Positions 31,562 to 40,436 are shown, numbered from the stretch's first letter. The stretch: 64,000 bases of DNA from Planotetraspora thailandica (GCF_016863335.1 NZ_BOOR01000034.1:1-64000); one strand, 5' to 3'. Notes: generated by a model not told the origin, from the sequence alone. Numbers and translations are program-made.

Positions 31562-32758
31562 ATGCCGCCCATGGAAAGACCGAATCGGTGGATCATGCTC
31601 GGCCTCGGCGTGGCGGCCCAGGGCGCGGGCTGCGTGTTCATGTACGGCCTGCCGTTCCTGCTCCCCACTCTGGAATCGGACTACGGGCTCTCGCTCGCCC
31701 AGGCCGGCGTCATCGTCGGGGCGCCCAGTGCCGGAATGCTCTTCACGCTGATCGCCTGGGGGTGGGCCGCCGACAAGTACGGCGAGCGCCTCACCATGAC
31801 CGGCGGCCTGGCGCTGGCCACGGCCTTCCTCGGGCTCGCCGCATTCTCCCCTCACCCGGCCGTGCTCGCCGTGGCGCTCGCCCTGGCCGGAGCCTCGGGC
31901 GCGTCCGCGAACGCCTCGAGCGGCAGGGTCGTGCTCGGCTGGTTCCCCAGGGAGAAGCGCGGGGTCGCGATGGGCTGGCGGCAGACCGCGCAGCCTCTCG
32001 GCGTCGCGCTGGCCGGGGTGATCGCCCCCTTCGCCCTGCACCTCGGCGGCCTGCGCGGCGCCCTTCTCGCCATGACCGCGATCTGCCTGGTCACGACCGT
32101 GTGCGTCGGCGTCTTCGTCGTCGATCCGCCCCGCCCCGCCGCCGTCCCCGGAGAACGTACGGCCTCGCCGTACCGGGATCCGGTGTTGTGGCGGGTGCAC
32201 GCGGCCAGCATGCTGCTGGTCGTCCCCCAGTTCGCCACGGCCGCGTTCGCCCTGACCTTCCTGGTGTCCGAGCGGCACTGGGACGCGGGGACGGCCAGCC
32301 AGGTGATCGCGGCCGCCCAGCTCGCGGGCGCGGGCGGGCGTCTGCTCTGCGGCCGCTGGTCCGACTGGGCGGGAAGCCGGGTCGGGCCGATGCGGCAGCT
32401 CGCCGTGATCAACGGCGTCGCCATGCTGGCGCTGGCCGCGGGCGCCCAGACGGGGAACGCGCTCGGCTCCGCCCTGCTCATCGCGGCCCTGGTGATCTCG
32501 ATGAGCGGTAACGGCCTCGCCTTCACCGCCGTCTCCGAGCTTGCCGGCCCCGCGTGGGCGGGCCGGGCGATGGGCGGGCAGAACACGGCGCAGAACCTGG
32601 TGGCCGCGGGCACGCCCCCGGTGCTCGGCGCGCTCATCACCGGCACCGGATTCGGTACGGCTTTCGCCCTCGCCGGCGCGCTGGCCCTGGCCGCGTCGGC
32701 GGCCACCCCCGGGCGGTCAGGGCTCAGGCGCACGGAGCTCGAAGCGGAGCTCGGGTAG
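31562..32758 (+). CDS. Major facilitator superfamily transporter
   Basis: 398 residues, 12 TM helices. MFS motif A-like loop WGWAADKYGERLTMT follows TM2, and GWFPREKRGVAMGWRQTAQPLGVALAG after TM4 is typical of the NarK/CynX-like or metabolite-transport branch. ATGs at 31562 and 31571 are both possible; neither has a ribosome site, so a leaderless transcript is plausible. The substrate cannot be inferred. A cluster of GTCTCAT/ATGAGAC half-sites precedes it. Confidence 0.9.
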   Translation: MPPMERPNRWIMLGLGVAAQGAGCVFMYGLPFLLPTLESDYGLSLAQAGVIVGAPSAGMLFTLIAWGWAADKYGERLTMTGGLALATAFLGLAAFSPHPAVLAVALALAGASGASANASSGRVVLGWFPREKRGVAMGWRQTAQPLGVALAGVIAPFALHLGGLRGALLAMTAICLVTTVCVGVFVVDPPRPAAVPGERTASPYRDPVLWRVHAASMLLVVPQFATAAFALTFLVSERHWDAGTASQVIAAAQLAGAGGRLLCGRWSDWAGSRVGPMRQLAVINGVAMLALAAGAQTGNALGSALLIAALVISMSGNGLAFTAVSELAGPAWAGRAMGGQNTAQNLVAAGTPPVLGALITGTGFGTAFALAGALALAASAATPGRSGLRRTELEAELG

Positions 32759-32765
32759 GCGGGTC

Positions 32766-33770
32766 TCAGGCGGGCAGGAGCTCGCCCACCAGCCTTGACT
32801 GGTCGATCACCCCGATCGGCGTGCCGTCCTCGCCGATCACCACGCCGAGCTGGGCGTGGGCCTCCTGGAGCACCCGGAGGGCGTCCGGGATCGTGGTGCC
32901 GCTCGGAAGCCGGGGAGCGGGCGTGGCGAGCTCGGCGAGCGGCCTGCCCGGCTGGACCAGCACGTCGCGCACGTGCAGCACGCCGACCACGCCCTGCGGC
33001 GAGACGACCAGCATGCGCAGCCGCCCGCTGCGGGCGGCCGTCTCCCGCACGAGCGCGTCGTCGGCGTCGACGGGCACCGAGGGCGCCTGGTCGAGCGGCA
33101 GGAGCAGCCGTTCGACCGGTTGCGACTGCACGCGCAGCGCCCGGATGAGCAGGTCGTGTTCGTCGCGGTCGAGCATGCCCATCCGGCCCGACTCCGCGAC
33201 CAGCATGGACAGCTGGTGCGGGGTGCGCGTCGTGGCGAGCTCGTCGCGCGGCCGCACGTTGAACAGGTGGAGCAGCCCGTTGGTCGCGCCGTTGAGGGCG
33301 GCGAGCGCCGGACGGACGACCCAGGTGAAGGCGCGGAACGGCAGGGCCAGCGACATCGCCGCCGTCTCGGGCCGGGTCAGCGCCCACGACTTGGGCGCCA
33401 TCTCGCCCGCGACCATGTGGAGGAAGGTCACGAGCGCCAGCGCCACCACGTAGGCGATCGGCGTGCGAAGCGCCTCGGGGAGCAGCGTGAGCACCGGTTC
33501 GAGCAGGTGCTCGATGGCCGGCTCCGCGACCATGCCGAGGCCCAGCGAGGACAACGTGATGCCGAGCTGGGCCCCCGCGAGCATCAGCGGCAGCTGCCTG
33601 CCGCCCCGCACCGCCCCGCGCGCCGCCAGCTTGATCAGGCGGCCGCCGGACAGCGCGGCCTCCTCCAATCGGTGGCGCCTGGCCGAGACCAGGGCGAACT
33701 CGGTCGCGACGAAGAAGCCGTTGGCGACGAGCAGGAACACTCCGAGCAGGATCGCGCCGAACTCGTTCAC
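32766..33770 (-). CDS. CNNM/CorC-like membrane protein with CBS domains (shorter paralogue)
   Basis: 334 residues. The N-terminal DUF21/CNNM TM domain (GAILLGVFLLVANGFFVATEFALVSARRHRLEEAA, three or four helices, with AGAQLGITLSSLGLGM) is followed by a CBS pair (about 200-330, e.g. VERLLLPLDQAPSVPVDADDALVRE, LGVVIGEDGTPIGVIDQSRLV). It lacks the C-terminal CorC_HlyC domain that the upstream paralogue has. Members are linked to Mg(II) or Co(II) export. The start overlaps the stop of the upstream paralogue by 4 nt. Confidence 0.92.
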   Translation of the reverse strand: MNEFGAILLGVFLLVANGFFVATEFALVSARRHRLEEAALSGGRLIKLAARGAVRGGRQLPLMLAGAQLGITLSSLGLGMVAEPAIEHLLEPVLTLLPEALRTPIAYVVALALVTFLHMVAGEMAPKSWALTRPETAAMSLALPFRAFTWVVRPALAALNGATNGLLHLFNVRPRDELATTRTPHQLSMLVAESGRMGMLDRDEHDLLIRALRVQSQPVERLLLPLDQAPSVPVDADDALVRETAARSGRLRMLVVSPQGVVGVLHVRDVLVQPGRPLAELATPAPRLPSGTTIPDALRVLQEAHAQLGVVIGEDGTPIGVIDQSRLVGELLPA

Positions 33771-35209
33771 GCGGGCCTCCCCTGGAAGAGCGCCGAGAAG
33801 AGTTCGGGCGCGTAATCGACGTCGGCGGTTCGTTCACCGGCCGCTTCATCGGCGGTCTCGTCGCCCGGCCCGTCCTCACGCAGCACGAGGCGCACCCATT
33901 CGGGCACGTGCCTGTGCACGCTCAGCACGGTGAGCAGGGCACGCCTGCCGTCCGGCTGCTCCTCGCCGAACGGGTCGGCCTCCTTGCGGACGGGCGTGGA
34001 GACCTGGTCGCCCGGTTCGGCGATGCGGCTGAGCGAGGCCAGGACGAGACCGGCGATCGTCTCGTAGTCCTCGCTCTCGGGCAGCCCCACCCCGGTCGCG
34101 CGCTCGACCTCGTCGAGGCGGAGTGTGCCCGGGACGTCCCAGGAGCCGTCGGGGTGGCGGACGACGCCCAGCGGCTCGGGGTCGTTCTCGTCGACCAGTT
34201 CGCCCACGAGCTCCTCGGCGAGATCCTCGATGGTCAAGACGCCCGCCAGCCCGCCGTACTCGTCGATCACGCAGGCGAACGTCTCCCCCGAGGTGGACAT
34301 CCGCCGCAGCAGGTCGGGCAGCGGCAGCGTCGTGGGAACGAGCAGAGGCGGGCGGGTGACGGTCTTGATCGAGCCGGTGTCCGGAGACCCGGCCTCCAGG
34401 TACTCCCGGACTCCCGTGACGCCGACCACGTCGTCCTCGTCGGCTCCCAGGACGGGATAGCGGGAGTGGCCGTGTTCGCGCAGGGACTGGAGCAGGTCCG
34501 CGACGGGACGGTCCGCCCGCAGCGACTCCACCCGAGGCCGGGGGACCATGACGTCCTCGGCGACGTGATCGCCGAAACGCAGGGCCCGGTCGAGCAGCTC
34601 GGCCAGCCGTTGCGGCACCTCGCCCGTTGCCGCCGACTCCGACACGATGCGCGACAGCTCCTCGGGGGTGGCCCCGTGCTCCAGCTCCTCGACGGGCTCG
34701 ATGCCGACGAGCCGGACAAGCCGGGTGGCGGCGCCGTCGAACAGGCGGATCACCGGGCCGGCGACCTTCAGGTAGATCAGCGTCGACCTGGCGAGGAACT
34801 TCGCGGCGGTCTCCGGGCGGGCGATCCCCACGTTCTTCGGGGCCAGCTCACCCAAGATCATCTGTATGATCGTCGCGATGGCGACGCCGCCGGCCACGGC
34901 GATGCCGTTCACCATGGCCCCCTGCACTCCGACCGCGCGGAGCGGAGCCTCGACGAGGTCTGCCAGCGCGGGCTGGGCGATGAAGCCCACAAGCAGGGTG
35001 GTGACGGTGATGCCCAGCTGGGCCCCGGACAACATGAACGACAGGCGACCGGTGACGTCGAGGGCCCGATGGGCGGCCGAGTCGCCGGCGGCGGCCTGCT
35101 CACGGAGCACGGAGCGGTCGGCCGCGACGAACGCGAACTCCTGCGCGACGAAGTAACCGGTGGCGAGGGTCAGGATGAGAACGGCCAGCAGGCCGAGGGC
35201 GGCGCTCAT
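33767..35209 (-). CDS. CNNM/CorC-like hemolysin-family protein with CBS and CorC_HlyC domains
   Basis: 480 residues: DUF21 TM domain (LAVLILTLATGYFVAQEFAFVAADRSVLREQAA, SGAQLGITVTTLLVGFIAQPAL), CBS pair (VAEDVMVPRPRVESLRADRPVADLLQ, FACVIDEYGGLAGVLTIEDLAEELVGE) and C-terminal CorC_HlyC domain (LDEVERATGVGLPESEDYETIAGLVLASLSRI). This is the full MpfA/CorC architecture, associated with Mg(II) efflux. It is the first gene of a two-gene operon with a shorter paralogue. Confidence 0.93.
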   Translation of the reverse strand: MSAALGLLAVLILTLATGYFVAQEFAFVAADRSVLREQAAAGDSAAHRALDVTGRLSFMLSGAQLGITVTTLLVGFIAQPALADLVEAPLRAVGVQGAMVNGIAVAGGVAIATIIQMILGELAPKNVGIARPETAAKFLARSTLIYLKVAGPVIRLFDGAATRLVRLVGIEPVEELEHGATPEELSRIVSESAATGEVPQRLAELLDRALRFGDHVAEDVMVPRPRVESLRADRPVADLLQSLREHGHSRYPVLGADEDDVVGVTGVREYLEAGSPDTGSIKTVTRPPLLVPTTLPLPDLLRRMSTSGETFACVIDEYGGLAGVLTIEDLAEELVGELVDENDPEPLGVVRHPDGSWDVPGTLRLDEVERATGVGLPESEDYETIAGLVLASLSRIAEPGDQVSTPVRKEADPFGEEQPDGRRALLTVLSVHRHVPEWVRLVLREDGPGDETADEAAGERTADVDYAPELFSALFQGRPA

Positions 35210-35502
35210 GACGCGGCCACCATGTGATCATGCGATCCCGTGCTGAGGCACGGGCTGGTACTCCACGGGTCCGAGGCGGACACTGCAATCCTTTCGAGCG
35301 GAGGTCTCTAACCGTAACGGCTGCGTCGGCTCAGGTGTTTCCCCTGTCACGGTCGCCATTCGTTAAAACCGGCTCTGGACATGTTTCGGGGCAAAAGCTT
35401 GGTAGGGGATCTGCCTTACCGTGAGGATGGCGACGTACCTTTCAAGTCAGGGGCGTCGGGCGCCCAAATCGGGGTCAAGCAGCGAAGGAAACGGGGACGG
35501 GC

Positions 35503-36951
35503 ATGGCCGAGGACGACGACGCCACACGCGCGCATCGGCGGCCGGCCGCCGCTCGATGGCCGAGTGAGCGGCAGGCCGACGACGGCTCTCGGCGGGCCGG
35601 AGACCAGGCTCAGCCGTACGACTCCCGGCCCGCGTCCGATCCGCGGCGTGAGGGGGGCGGCGGGTGGGGTGCCGAGCCCTCCGGTCACGGCGGTCAGGGC
35701 GGCTGGAGCGCCGAGCCGTCCGGTCACGGGCGGCAGGGAGCGTCCTGGCAGGACGCCGATTCCTGGACGTCCGCCGGGCAGCCCGCTTATCCCGTGCCGG
35801 GCGCCGGCTCCTTCCCGGCGGACTCCCCCGCCGCGTCCGCCTCCGGCAGGCCCGACGACACGACCCCCAGGGTCACCTCCAAGGTGTACGGCAAGCCGCG
35901 TTCCGGCCAGTCCCCCGTGCGACCCCTCGGCGGGCGCCACGGCGGCCCACCCGGAGACGACGGGCCCGGATCGCCGGGCGGCGGCAGAGGCGCCAGGCGG
36001 CCCCGGCGTACCGGCAGGACCATCTTCCGCGTGGTGGCGGGCGTGCTCGCCGTACTGATCGTCGCCGCTGTGGGCGGATATTTCTGGATCGGTTCCAAGC
36101 TGAACACCGAAGAGGCGTTCACCGACTACAGCGGCAGGCCCGCGGAGACGCCGGGGGAGGACTGGCTGCTCGTCGGCTCCGACAGCCGGGCCGGCCTGTC
36201 GGCAGCCCAGCGGAAGAAGCTCGCCACGGGCAAGGCCGTCGGCAAGCGCACCGACACGATGATGTTGCTCCACATCCCCGAGAGCGGGCGGCCCACCCTC
36301 GTCAGCCTCCCGCGTGACTCTTACGTGCCGATCGAGGGGCACGGCAGCGACAAGCTGAACGCGGCCTACGCCTTCGGCGGTCCGAAGCTCCTCACCAAGA
36401 CCGTCGAGCGGGTGACCGGCATCCGGGTCGACCACTACATGGAGATCGGCTTCGGCGGGTTCGTCGGCATCGTCGACGCGGTCGGCGGGGTGAACATCTG
36501 CGTGAAGCAGGACATCAAGGACAAGAAGGCCGGCATCAACCTGAAGAAGGGCTGCCAGGACATGGACGGCGGGACCGCGCTCGGATACGTCCGGACGCGC
36601 AAGACCGGCGCCATCCCCGACTTCGACCGCACCCAGCGGCAGCGCCAGTTCTTCTCGGCCATCGTGCAGAAGGCGGCCAGCCCCGGCACGCTGCTCAACC
36701 CGTTCACCTCCGTCCCGCTGGCGCTGAGCGCCGCCGATTCGGTCGCCGTCGACCCGAGCACGGGCCTGTTCGACCTGCTGTCGGTCGGCCTGGCGATGAA
36801 GGGCGGCCCGGTGACGACCGCGGTGCCCATCGGCTCGCTGCCCACGATCAACGGCGCGGCCGTGGTGAAGTGGGACACGGCCAAGGCGAAGCGGATGTTC
36901 GAGGCCCTCGCCCAGGACAAGCCCATCCCGAAGGACACCCTCACCCAGTGA
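35503..36951 (+). CDS. LytR-CpsA-Psr (LCP) family wall glycopolymer ligase
   Basis: 482 residues. A long disordered, Gly/Pro/Ser-rich cytoplasmic N-terminus (about 1-165, with a GGWSAEPSGHG-type duplication) precedes one TM helix (FRVVAGVLAVLIVAAVGGYFWI) and the LCP domain: LLVGSDSRAG, RTDTMMLLHIPESGRPTLVSLPRDSYV, NAAYAFGG, VGGVNICV, and LGYVRTRK with the catalytic Arg set. LCP enzymes attach teichoic acid or arabinogalactan-like polymers from lipid carriers to peptidoglycan. The 293-bp upstream region contains no gene; GGGGACGGGC precedes the ATG. Confidence 0.93.
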   Translation: MAEDDDATRAHRRPAAARWPSERQADDGSRRAGDQAQPYDSRPASDPRREGGGGWGAEPSGHGGQGGWSAEPSGHGRQGASWQDADSWTSAGQPAYPVPGAGSFPADSPAASASGRPDDTTPRVTSKVYGKPRSGQSPVRPLGGRHGGPPGDDGPGSPGGGRGARRPRRTGRTIFRVVAGVLAVLIVAAVGGYFWIGSKLNTEEAFTDYSGRPAETPGEDWLLVGSDSRAGLSAAQRKKLATGKAVGKRTDTMMLLHIPESGRPTLVSLPRDSYVPIEGHGSDKLNAAYAFGGPKLLTKTVERVTGIRVDHYMEIGFGGFVGIVDAVGGVNICVKQDIKDKKAGINLKKGCQDMDGGTALGYVRTRKTGAIPDFDRTQRQRQFFSAIVQKAASPGTLLNPFTSVPLALSAADSVAVDPSTGLFDLLSVGLAMKGGPVTTAVPIGSLPTINGAAVVKWDTAKAKRMFEALAQDKPIPKDTLTQ

Positions 36952-37027
36952 CGGGTGCTCTCCGACCGACGGCGCCTCCTTCCATCACACGAGGCTTCTT
37001 TCCATCACAGACAGACGGGACGGCCAG

Positions 37028-37633
37028 GTGACCCTCTCAGCGGATCTGCACGCTCTCGGACGGCCGATGCTCGACGCGCAGCTCGCGCATCCCACGGTGC
37101 GCGGCATCGCATCGGGCGACCTGCCCGAGCCGGTGTTCCGTTCGTGGCTGGAGCAGGACTATCTCTTCCTGCTCGACTACGTGCGGGTCTTCTCCCGGCT
37201 GGCATGGCAGGCGCCGGACGACCACCTCGGCGACCTCGTGGACCTCGCCCACTCGACGTGGCACGACGAGCTGTCGCTGCACCGGTCGATGTCGGCGGGG
37301 TTCGGCGCCGATCTGAGGAACGCGCGGAAGGGGCCCGCGTGCGCCGCGTACACGGACTTCCTGCTGCGCTCGGCCGCCGACTACGGCGAGGGCCTCGCCG
37401 CGTTGTACCCCTGCATGTGGGGCTACTCGACGCTAGGGCGCATCCTCGCCGAGAACCCACCGGCCGAGCCCCGCTACCGCGCGTGGGTGAACACCTACGC
37501 CGACCCCGGGTTCGCCGCACTGGCCGAGCGGATCGCGGGGATGATCGACGAGGCCGCTCCCGACGCCGCCAGGGCCAGGGAACTGTTCGCCGAGGGCATG
37601 CGACACGAGCTGGCCTTCTGGGACGTTCCCTGA
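37028..37633 (+). CDS. tenA: TenA family protein (thiaminase II / aminopyrimidine salvage)
   Basis: 201 residues from a GTG at 37028. TenA fold signatures: FRSWLEQDYLFLLDYVRVFSRLAWQAP, HDELSLH, and GLAALYPCMWGYSTLG, plus the C-terminal active-site Glu region FAEGMRHELAFWD. TenA hydrolyses aminopyrimidines from degraded thiamin to regenerate HMP; the absence of a Cys at the TenA_C nucleophile position cannot be judged by eye. A TPP-riboswitch-controlled CytX pyrimidine permease lies 3 kb downstream, which supports a thiamin salvage role. Confidence 0.88.
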   Translation: MTLSADLHALGRPMLDAQLAHPTVRGIASGDLPEPVFRSWLEQDYLFLLDYVRVFSRLAWQAPDDHLGDLVDLAHSTWHDELSLHRSMSAGFGADLRNARKGPACAAYTDFLLRSAADYGEGLAALYPCMWGYSTLGRILAENPPAEPRYRAWVNTYADPGFAALAERIAGMIDEAAPDAARARELFAEGMRHELAFWDVP

Positions 37634-37661
37634 CCGCCGGGCCGCCGTTTACTGTGGGGGC

Positions 37662-38540
37662 ATGCCCGAGCTACCGGAGGTGGAGGCGCTCGCCGAGTTC
37701 CTCCGCGAGCGTGCCGTCGGCCATGCCGTCCTCGGCGTTGACGTGGTGGCCTTCCAGGCGTTGAAGACCGTGGACCCGCCGGTGAGCGCGCTCGGCGGGG
37801 TCGAGGTCACCGGCGTCGCCAGGCACGGCAAGTTCCTCGACGTCGACTGCGACGGCCTGCACTTCATCACCCATCTGGCCCGCGGCGGCTGGCTGCGCTG
37901 GCGTGACGACCTGTCGGGCGCCAAACCGGTGCGCCCCGGCAAGGGTCCGCTGGCCGTGCGCGTACGGCTCTCGCCCGACGAGGACGGCCGGGCGCCCGGC
38001 TTCGAGCTGACCGAGGCGGGCACGCAGAAGCGACTGGCCGTCTACGTCGTGCGGGATCCCGCCGAGGTGCCCGGCATCGCCGGTCTCGGCCCCGACCCCC
38101 TGGCGGAGAGTTTCACCCCCGAGGTGCTCGCGGGCATCCTCGGCGGGAGCCGTACGCAGATCAAGGGGTTGCTGCGCGACCAGAAGGTGATCGCGGGCAT
38201 CGGCAACGCCTATTCCGACGAGGTGCTGCACGTCGCGAAGATGTCGCCCTTCAAGATCGCTGCGACGCTGACCGCCGAGCAGGTGGCCGGCCTTCATGAG
38301 GCGATCGTGACGACCCTGCGCGACGCGGTCGGGCGAGCCAGGGGTCTCGCGGCCAAGGACCTCAAGGCGGAGAAGAAGTCGGGTCTTCGCGTGCATGGCC
38401 GTACGGGGGAGAAGTGCGACGTGTGCGGCGACACGATCCGTGAGGTGTCGTTCGCCGACTCCTCCCTGCAGTACTGCCCGACCTGTCAGACGGGCGGCAA
38501 GCCCCTCGCCGACCGCCGCCTGTCCAAGTTGCTCAAGTAG
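37662..38540 (+). CDS. Fpg/Nei family DNA glycosylase-AP lyase
   Basis: 292 residues. N-terminal MPELPEVEAL gives the catalytic Pro1-Glu2 after Met removal; Lys in the HGKFLD beta-hairpin, the H2TH domain (TQIKGLLRDQKVIAGIGNAYSDEVLHVAKMSP) and a C-terminal four-Cys zinc finger (CDVCGDTIREVSF...YCPTCQT). The insertion GLAAKDLKAEKKSGLRVHGRTGEKC and the zinc-finger sequence differ from canonical MutM, so it belongs to the actinobacterial Fpg-like/Nei paralogue group. It excises oxidised bases. It lies 28 bp after tenA. Confidence 0.92.
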   Translation: MPELPEVEALAEFLRERAVGHAVLGVDVVAFQALKTVDPPVSALGGVEVTGVARHGKFLDVDCDGLHFITHLARGGWLRWRDDLSGAKPVRPGKGPLAVRVRLSPDEDGRAPGFELTEAGTQKRLAVYVVRDPAEVPGIAGLGPDPLAESFTPEVLAGILGGSRTQIKGLLRDQKVIAGIGNAYSDEVLHVAKMSPFKIAATLTAEQVAGLHEAIVTTLRDAVGRARGLAAKDLKAEKKSGLRVHGRTGEKCDVCGDTIREVSFADSSLQYCPTCQTGGKPLADRRLSKLLK

Positions 38541-38577
38541 GGCCGAAAGCGCTGCCGGACAAAGATGATCTCGAGTT

Positions 38578-38987
38578 GTGTGGTCGGCCGATGTCGAGAT
38601 TGTCGGCGATGAGGGCTTCGAAGAAGCGTTCGGAGCAGCGCGAAAGATCCTGGACATGATGGAGCTCGCCTACCGGGTCGAGGCGATCGGTGAGGGAGCC
38701 GACACGCCGGCCCTTCGCCGGAAGCAGGACTTTAAAGGCAGAAAAAGCAGAGGTACTCGGCGGCGGAGGGGGCGGGTGAATACCTCTTCACCCTGGTAGG
38801 GGACACCGTCCGCATTCGTGAGGAAGGCGAACGTGAACCTGTCGGAACGGTGCCCTATCCGGAGTTCCGCGACTCGACGGCGAGGTTCCTGCACCAACTC
38901 CTTGGTGACCTCTGCGGGCGCTACCCGGAATTGGTGCGGAACCCAGTGATCGTGGATATCCGTCGCCGAGTCGCCGCGCGAGTCTGA
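38578..38987 (+). pseudogene. Frameshifted hypothetical gene (two overlapping frames)
   Basis: GTG at 38578 opens a frame coding MWSADVEIVGDEGFEEAFG...RRKQDFKG that loses coding character after about 38740. From about 38736 a different frame encodes YSAAEGAGEYLFTLVGDTVRIREEGEREPVGTVPYPEFRD...VIVDIRRRVAARV and stops at 38985-38987. Together they would make one protein of about 135 residues. The switch is near an A-rich run (GCAGAAAAAGCAG, about 38739-38750), so it may be a mutation, an assembly indel or, less likely, programmed frameshifting. A hairpin follows at 38994. Confidence 0.7.
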
Positions 38988-38993
38988 AGTGAA

Positions 38994-39026
38994 GGGAATG
39001 CCCTGCTCACTCAGCAGGGCATTCCC
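38994..39026. terminator. Strong stem-loop between convergent units
   Basis: GGGAATGCCCTGCT (38994-39007), loop CACTC, AGCAGGGCATTCCC (39013-39026): perfect 14-bp stem, no U-tract. It separates the frameshifted gene (+) from the cupin gene (-). Confidence 0.8.
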
Positions 39027-39063
39027 TCGACGGCGGCAACGGGGTGGCGGTGAAAAGCGGGCG

Positions 39064-39438
39064 TCATAGGGACCACGGCGGTGTGATGGTCGTGTCGCCG
39101 ATGAAGCCCTTCACCCCGGCCGTGGTGCAGCACAGGAACTCCAGCGGTTCGCTGTCCGACGCGTTGCCGATCGTGCCGGGCGTGTGCGCGGGGAAGATCA
39201 CGGCGTCTCCCGGGCCGGCGACCAGGGGGTGACCGCCGATCGTCGCGGCGAGGGCGCCCTTCACCACGACCAGCACCTCCTCGTGGGTGAGGCTGTGCTC
39301 AGTGCCCGACTTCCCGGGGGGCACTTCGGCACGCCAGACGGCCAGTTCGCTCGATCCTCGGGACGGCACGGCGAGCGAGCGGAAGGTGATGCCGTCGAAC
39401 TCGTGAACCTGAGCGCCGGCCAGCGTGGCCACGGCCAT
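39064..39438 (-). CDS. Cupin-fold protein
   Basis: 124 residues, a single beta-barrel cupin. Motif 1 region PPGKSGTEHSLTHEEVLVVVKGALAATIGG retains His and Glu ligands; motif 2 GDAVIFPAHTPGTIGN keeps the His. A metal-binding small-molecule enzyme or sensor is likely. It is divergent from a MarR gene with a perfect dyad between them, so it is probably that regulator's target. Confidence 0.87.
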   Translation of the reverse strand: MAVATLAGAQVHEFDGITFRSLAVPSRGSSELAVWRAEVPPGKSGTEHSLTHEEVLVVVKGALAATIGGHPLVAGPGDAVIFPAHTPGTIGNASDSEPLEFLCCTTAGVKGFIGDTTITPPWSL

Positions 39439-39452
39439 CTTCGCCTCCTGAT

Positions 39453-39502
39453 ATGGTCAATTGCATTGACCATAAAGTAAACGCGGTTGACCATTTCGTC
39501 AA
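39453..39502. promoter_or_regulatory. MarR-type operators between cupin and MarR genes
   Basis: Perfect dyad with 9-bp arms ATGGTCAAT (39453-39461) and ATTGACCAT (39465-39473), centre TGC; second site TTGAC-CATTTC-GTCAA (39487-39502). Both are AT-rich islands in GC-rich DNA and lie between the two start codons. Confidence 0.85.
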
Positions 39503-39512
39503 GGAGGGAACG

Positions 39513-39971
39513 ATGGCGCGCAGACGAGGCGAGATCCCGCTGCTCATCGCGATGGCGTATCGAGCGATGACCGACGAGCTCCACGCCCGGCTCGACGCGC
39601 AGGGACGGGAGCCGCTGCGGCCGGCGCACGGGTACACGTTCCGGTTCCTGCTCGGGCATGACGACGCCATGTCGGTGGACCTGGCCGAACACCTCGGCGT
39701 CACCAAGCAGGCCGCCTCGAAGATCGTGGCGGAGCTGGAGGGGTGGGGCTACGTCGAGCGGCGCCCGCATCCGCACGACGGACGGGCCCGGGTCGTGGGG
39801 TTGACCGCCAAGGGCCTGGCCTACGTCGAGGAGGCCGACCGGATGTGGGGCGAGGCCGAGGACCGGTGGGCGGCGATCATCGGCGAGGAACGGCTCGACC
39901 GGCTCCACGACGACCTCCTCGGCTACGTGGAGGCGGCCGGCGACCGGGCGGCGCTTCGCCCGGTCTGGTGA
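39513..39971 (+). CDS. MarR family transcriptional regulator
   Basis: 152 residues from the ATG at 39513 with AAGGAGGG upstream; the frame extends to 39453, but those codons lie in the operator. The winged helix has SVDLAEHLGVTKQAASKIVAELEGWGYVERRPHPHDGRARVVGLTAKGLAYVEEADR with intact DGR wing. It likely represses itself and the divergent cupin gene through the dyads at 39453-39502. Confidence 0.93.
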   Translation: MARRRGEIPLLIAMAYRAMTDELHARLDAQGREPLRPAHGYTFRFLLGHDDAMSVDLAEHLGVTKQAASKIVAELEGWGYVERRPHPHDGRARVVGLTAKGLAYVEEADRMWGEAEDRWAAIIGEERLDRLHDDLLGYVEAAGDRAALRPVW

Positions 39972-40051
39972 ACCCGATTCGGTAGGGGCTCCATCTGGAG
40001 GTATTTGGCCAGATAGCCGGTCTTGGCGCGTTCCATTCCGCGTTGTGACAT
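39923..40051 (-). CDS. Possible 42-residue small ORF antisense to the marR 3' end
   Basis: ATG at 40049-40051 follows AGGAGGG at good spacing on the minus strand; the product starts MSQRGMERAKTGYLAKYLQM, is basic and ends SPAAST. The last 49 nt overlap the MarR gene tail-to-tail. The ribosome site and balanced residue use argue for translation; lack of a recognised family and short length argue against. Confidence 0.3.
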   Translation of the reverse strand: MSQRGMERAKTGYLAKYLQMEPLPNRVHQTGRSAARSPAAST

Positions 40052-40105
40052 GTCCCTCCTGCCAAGTAAGCCCAAGCGCGTCACCCAAAGCGTCACAATG
40101 AACTC

Positions 40106-40429
40106 ATGACGATGCCTGAGGTTGAGGCGAAAGCCGTGCCCGACGACGCGTACCTGCTGGACGTGCGGGAGATCGACGAATGGCGGGCGGGCCACGCTCC
40201 CACCGCCGAGCACATCCCGCTGAGCAACCTTCAGCAGCGGGTCGACGAGGTCCCGCAGGGGCAGCCGGTCTACGTGATCTGCCGCGTCGGCGGCCGGTCG
40301 GCGCAGGCGACCAACTGGCTCAACCACGTGGGCCGGGAGGCGATCAACGTGGACGGCGGCATGCAGTCGTGGGCGGCCGCGGGCCTGCCGATGGTGAGCG
40401 AGACGGGTCAGCCGCCGTACGTCGCCTGA
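40106..40429 (+). CDS. Rhodanese-like domain protein
   Basis: 107 residues, a single rhodanese domain: YLLDVREIDEWRAGHAPTAEHIPL, active-site loop CRVGGRS with catalytic Cys in VICRVGG, and the C-terminal NVDGGMQSWAAAGLP. A sulfurtransferase carrying a cysteine persulfide. It directly precedes the TPP-riboswitch/cytX unit, but a promoter between them (40437-40465) shows that they are transcribed separately, at least in part. Confidence 0.92.
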   Translation: MTMPEVEAKAVPDDAYLLDVREIDEWRAGHAPTAEHIPLSNLQQRVDEVPQGQPVYVICRVGGRSAQATNWLNHVGREAINVDGGMQSWAAAGLPMVSETGQPPYVA

Positions 40430-40436
40430 GGCTTTC

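Noticed and set aside
35224-35233. Single GTGATCATGC upstream of the CNNM gene as another array member
   Set aside because: Only ten bases match, there is no second copy at 53 bp and it continues GATCCC; chance is sufficient.
36965-37010. Direct repeat of TTCCATCACA upstream of tenA
   Set aside because: Only about 10-14 bases repeated once, no dyad and no adjoining regulator; likely chance.
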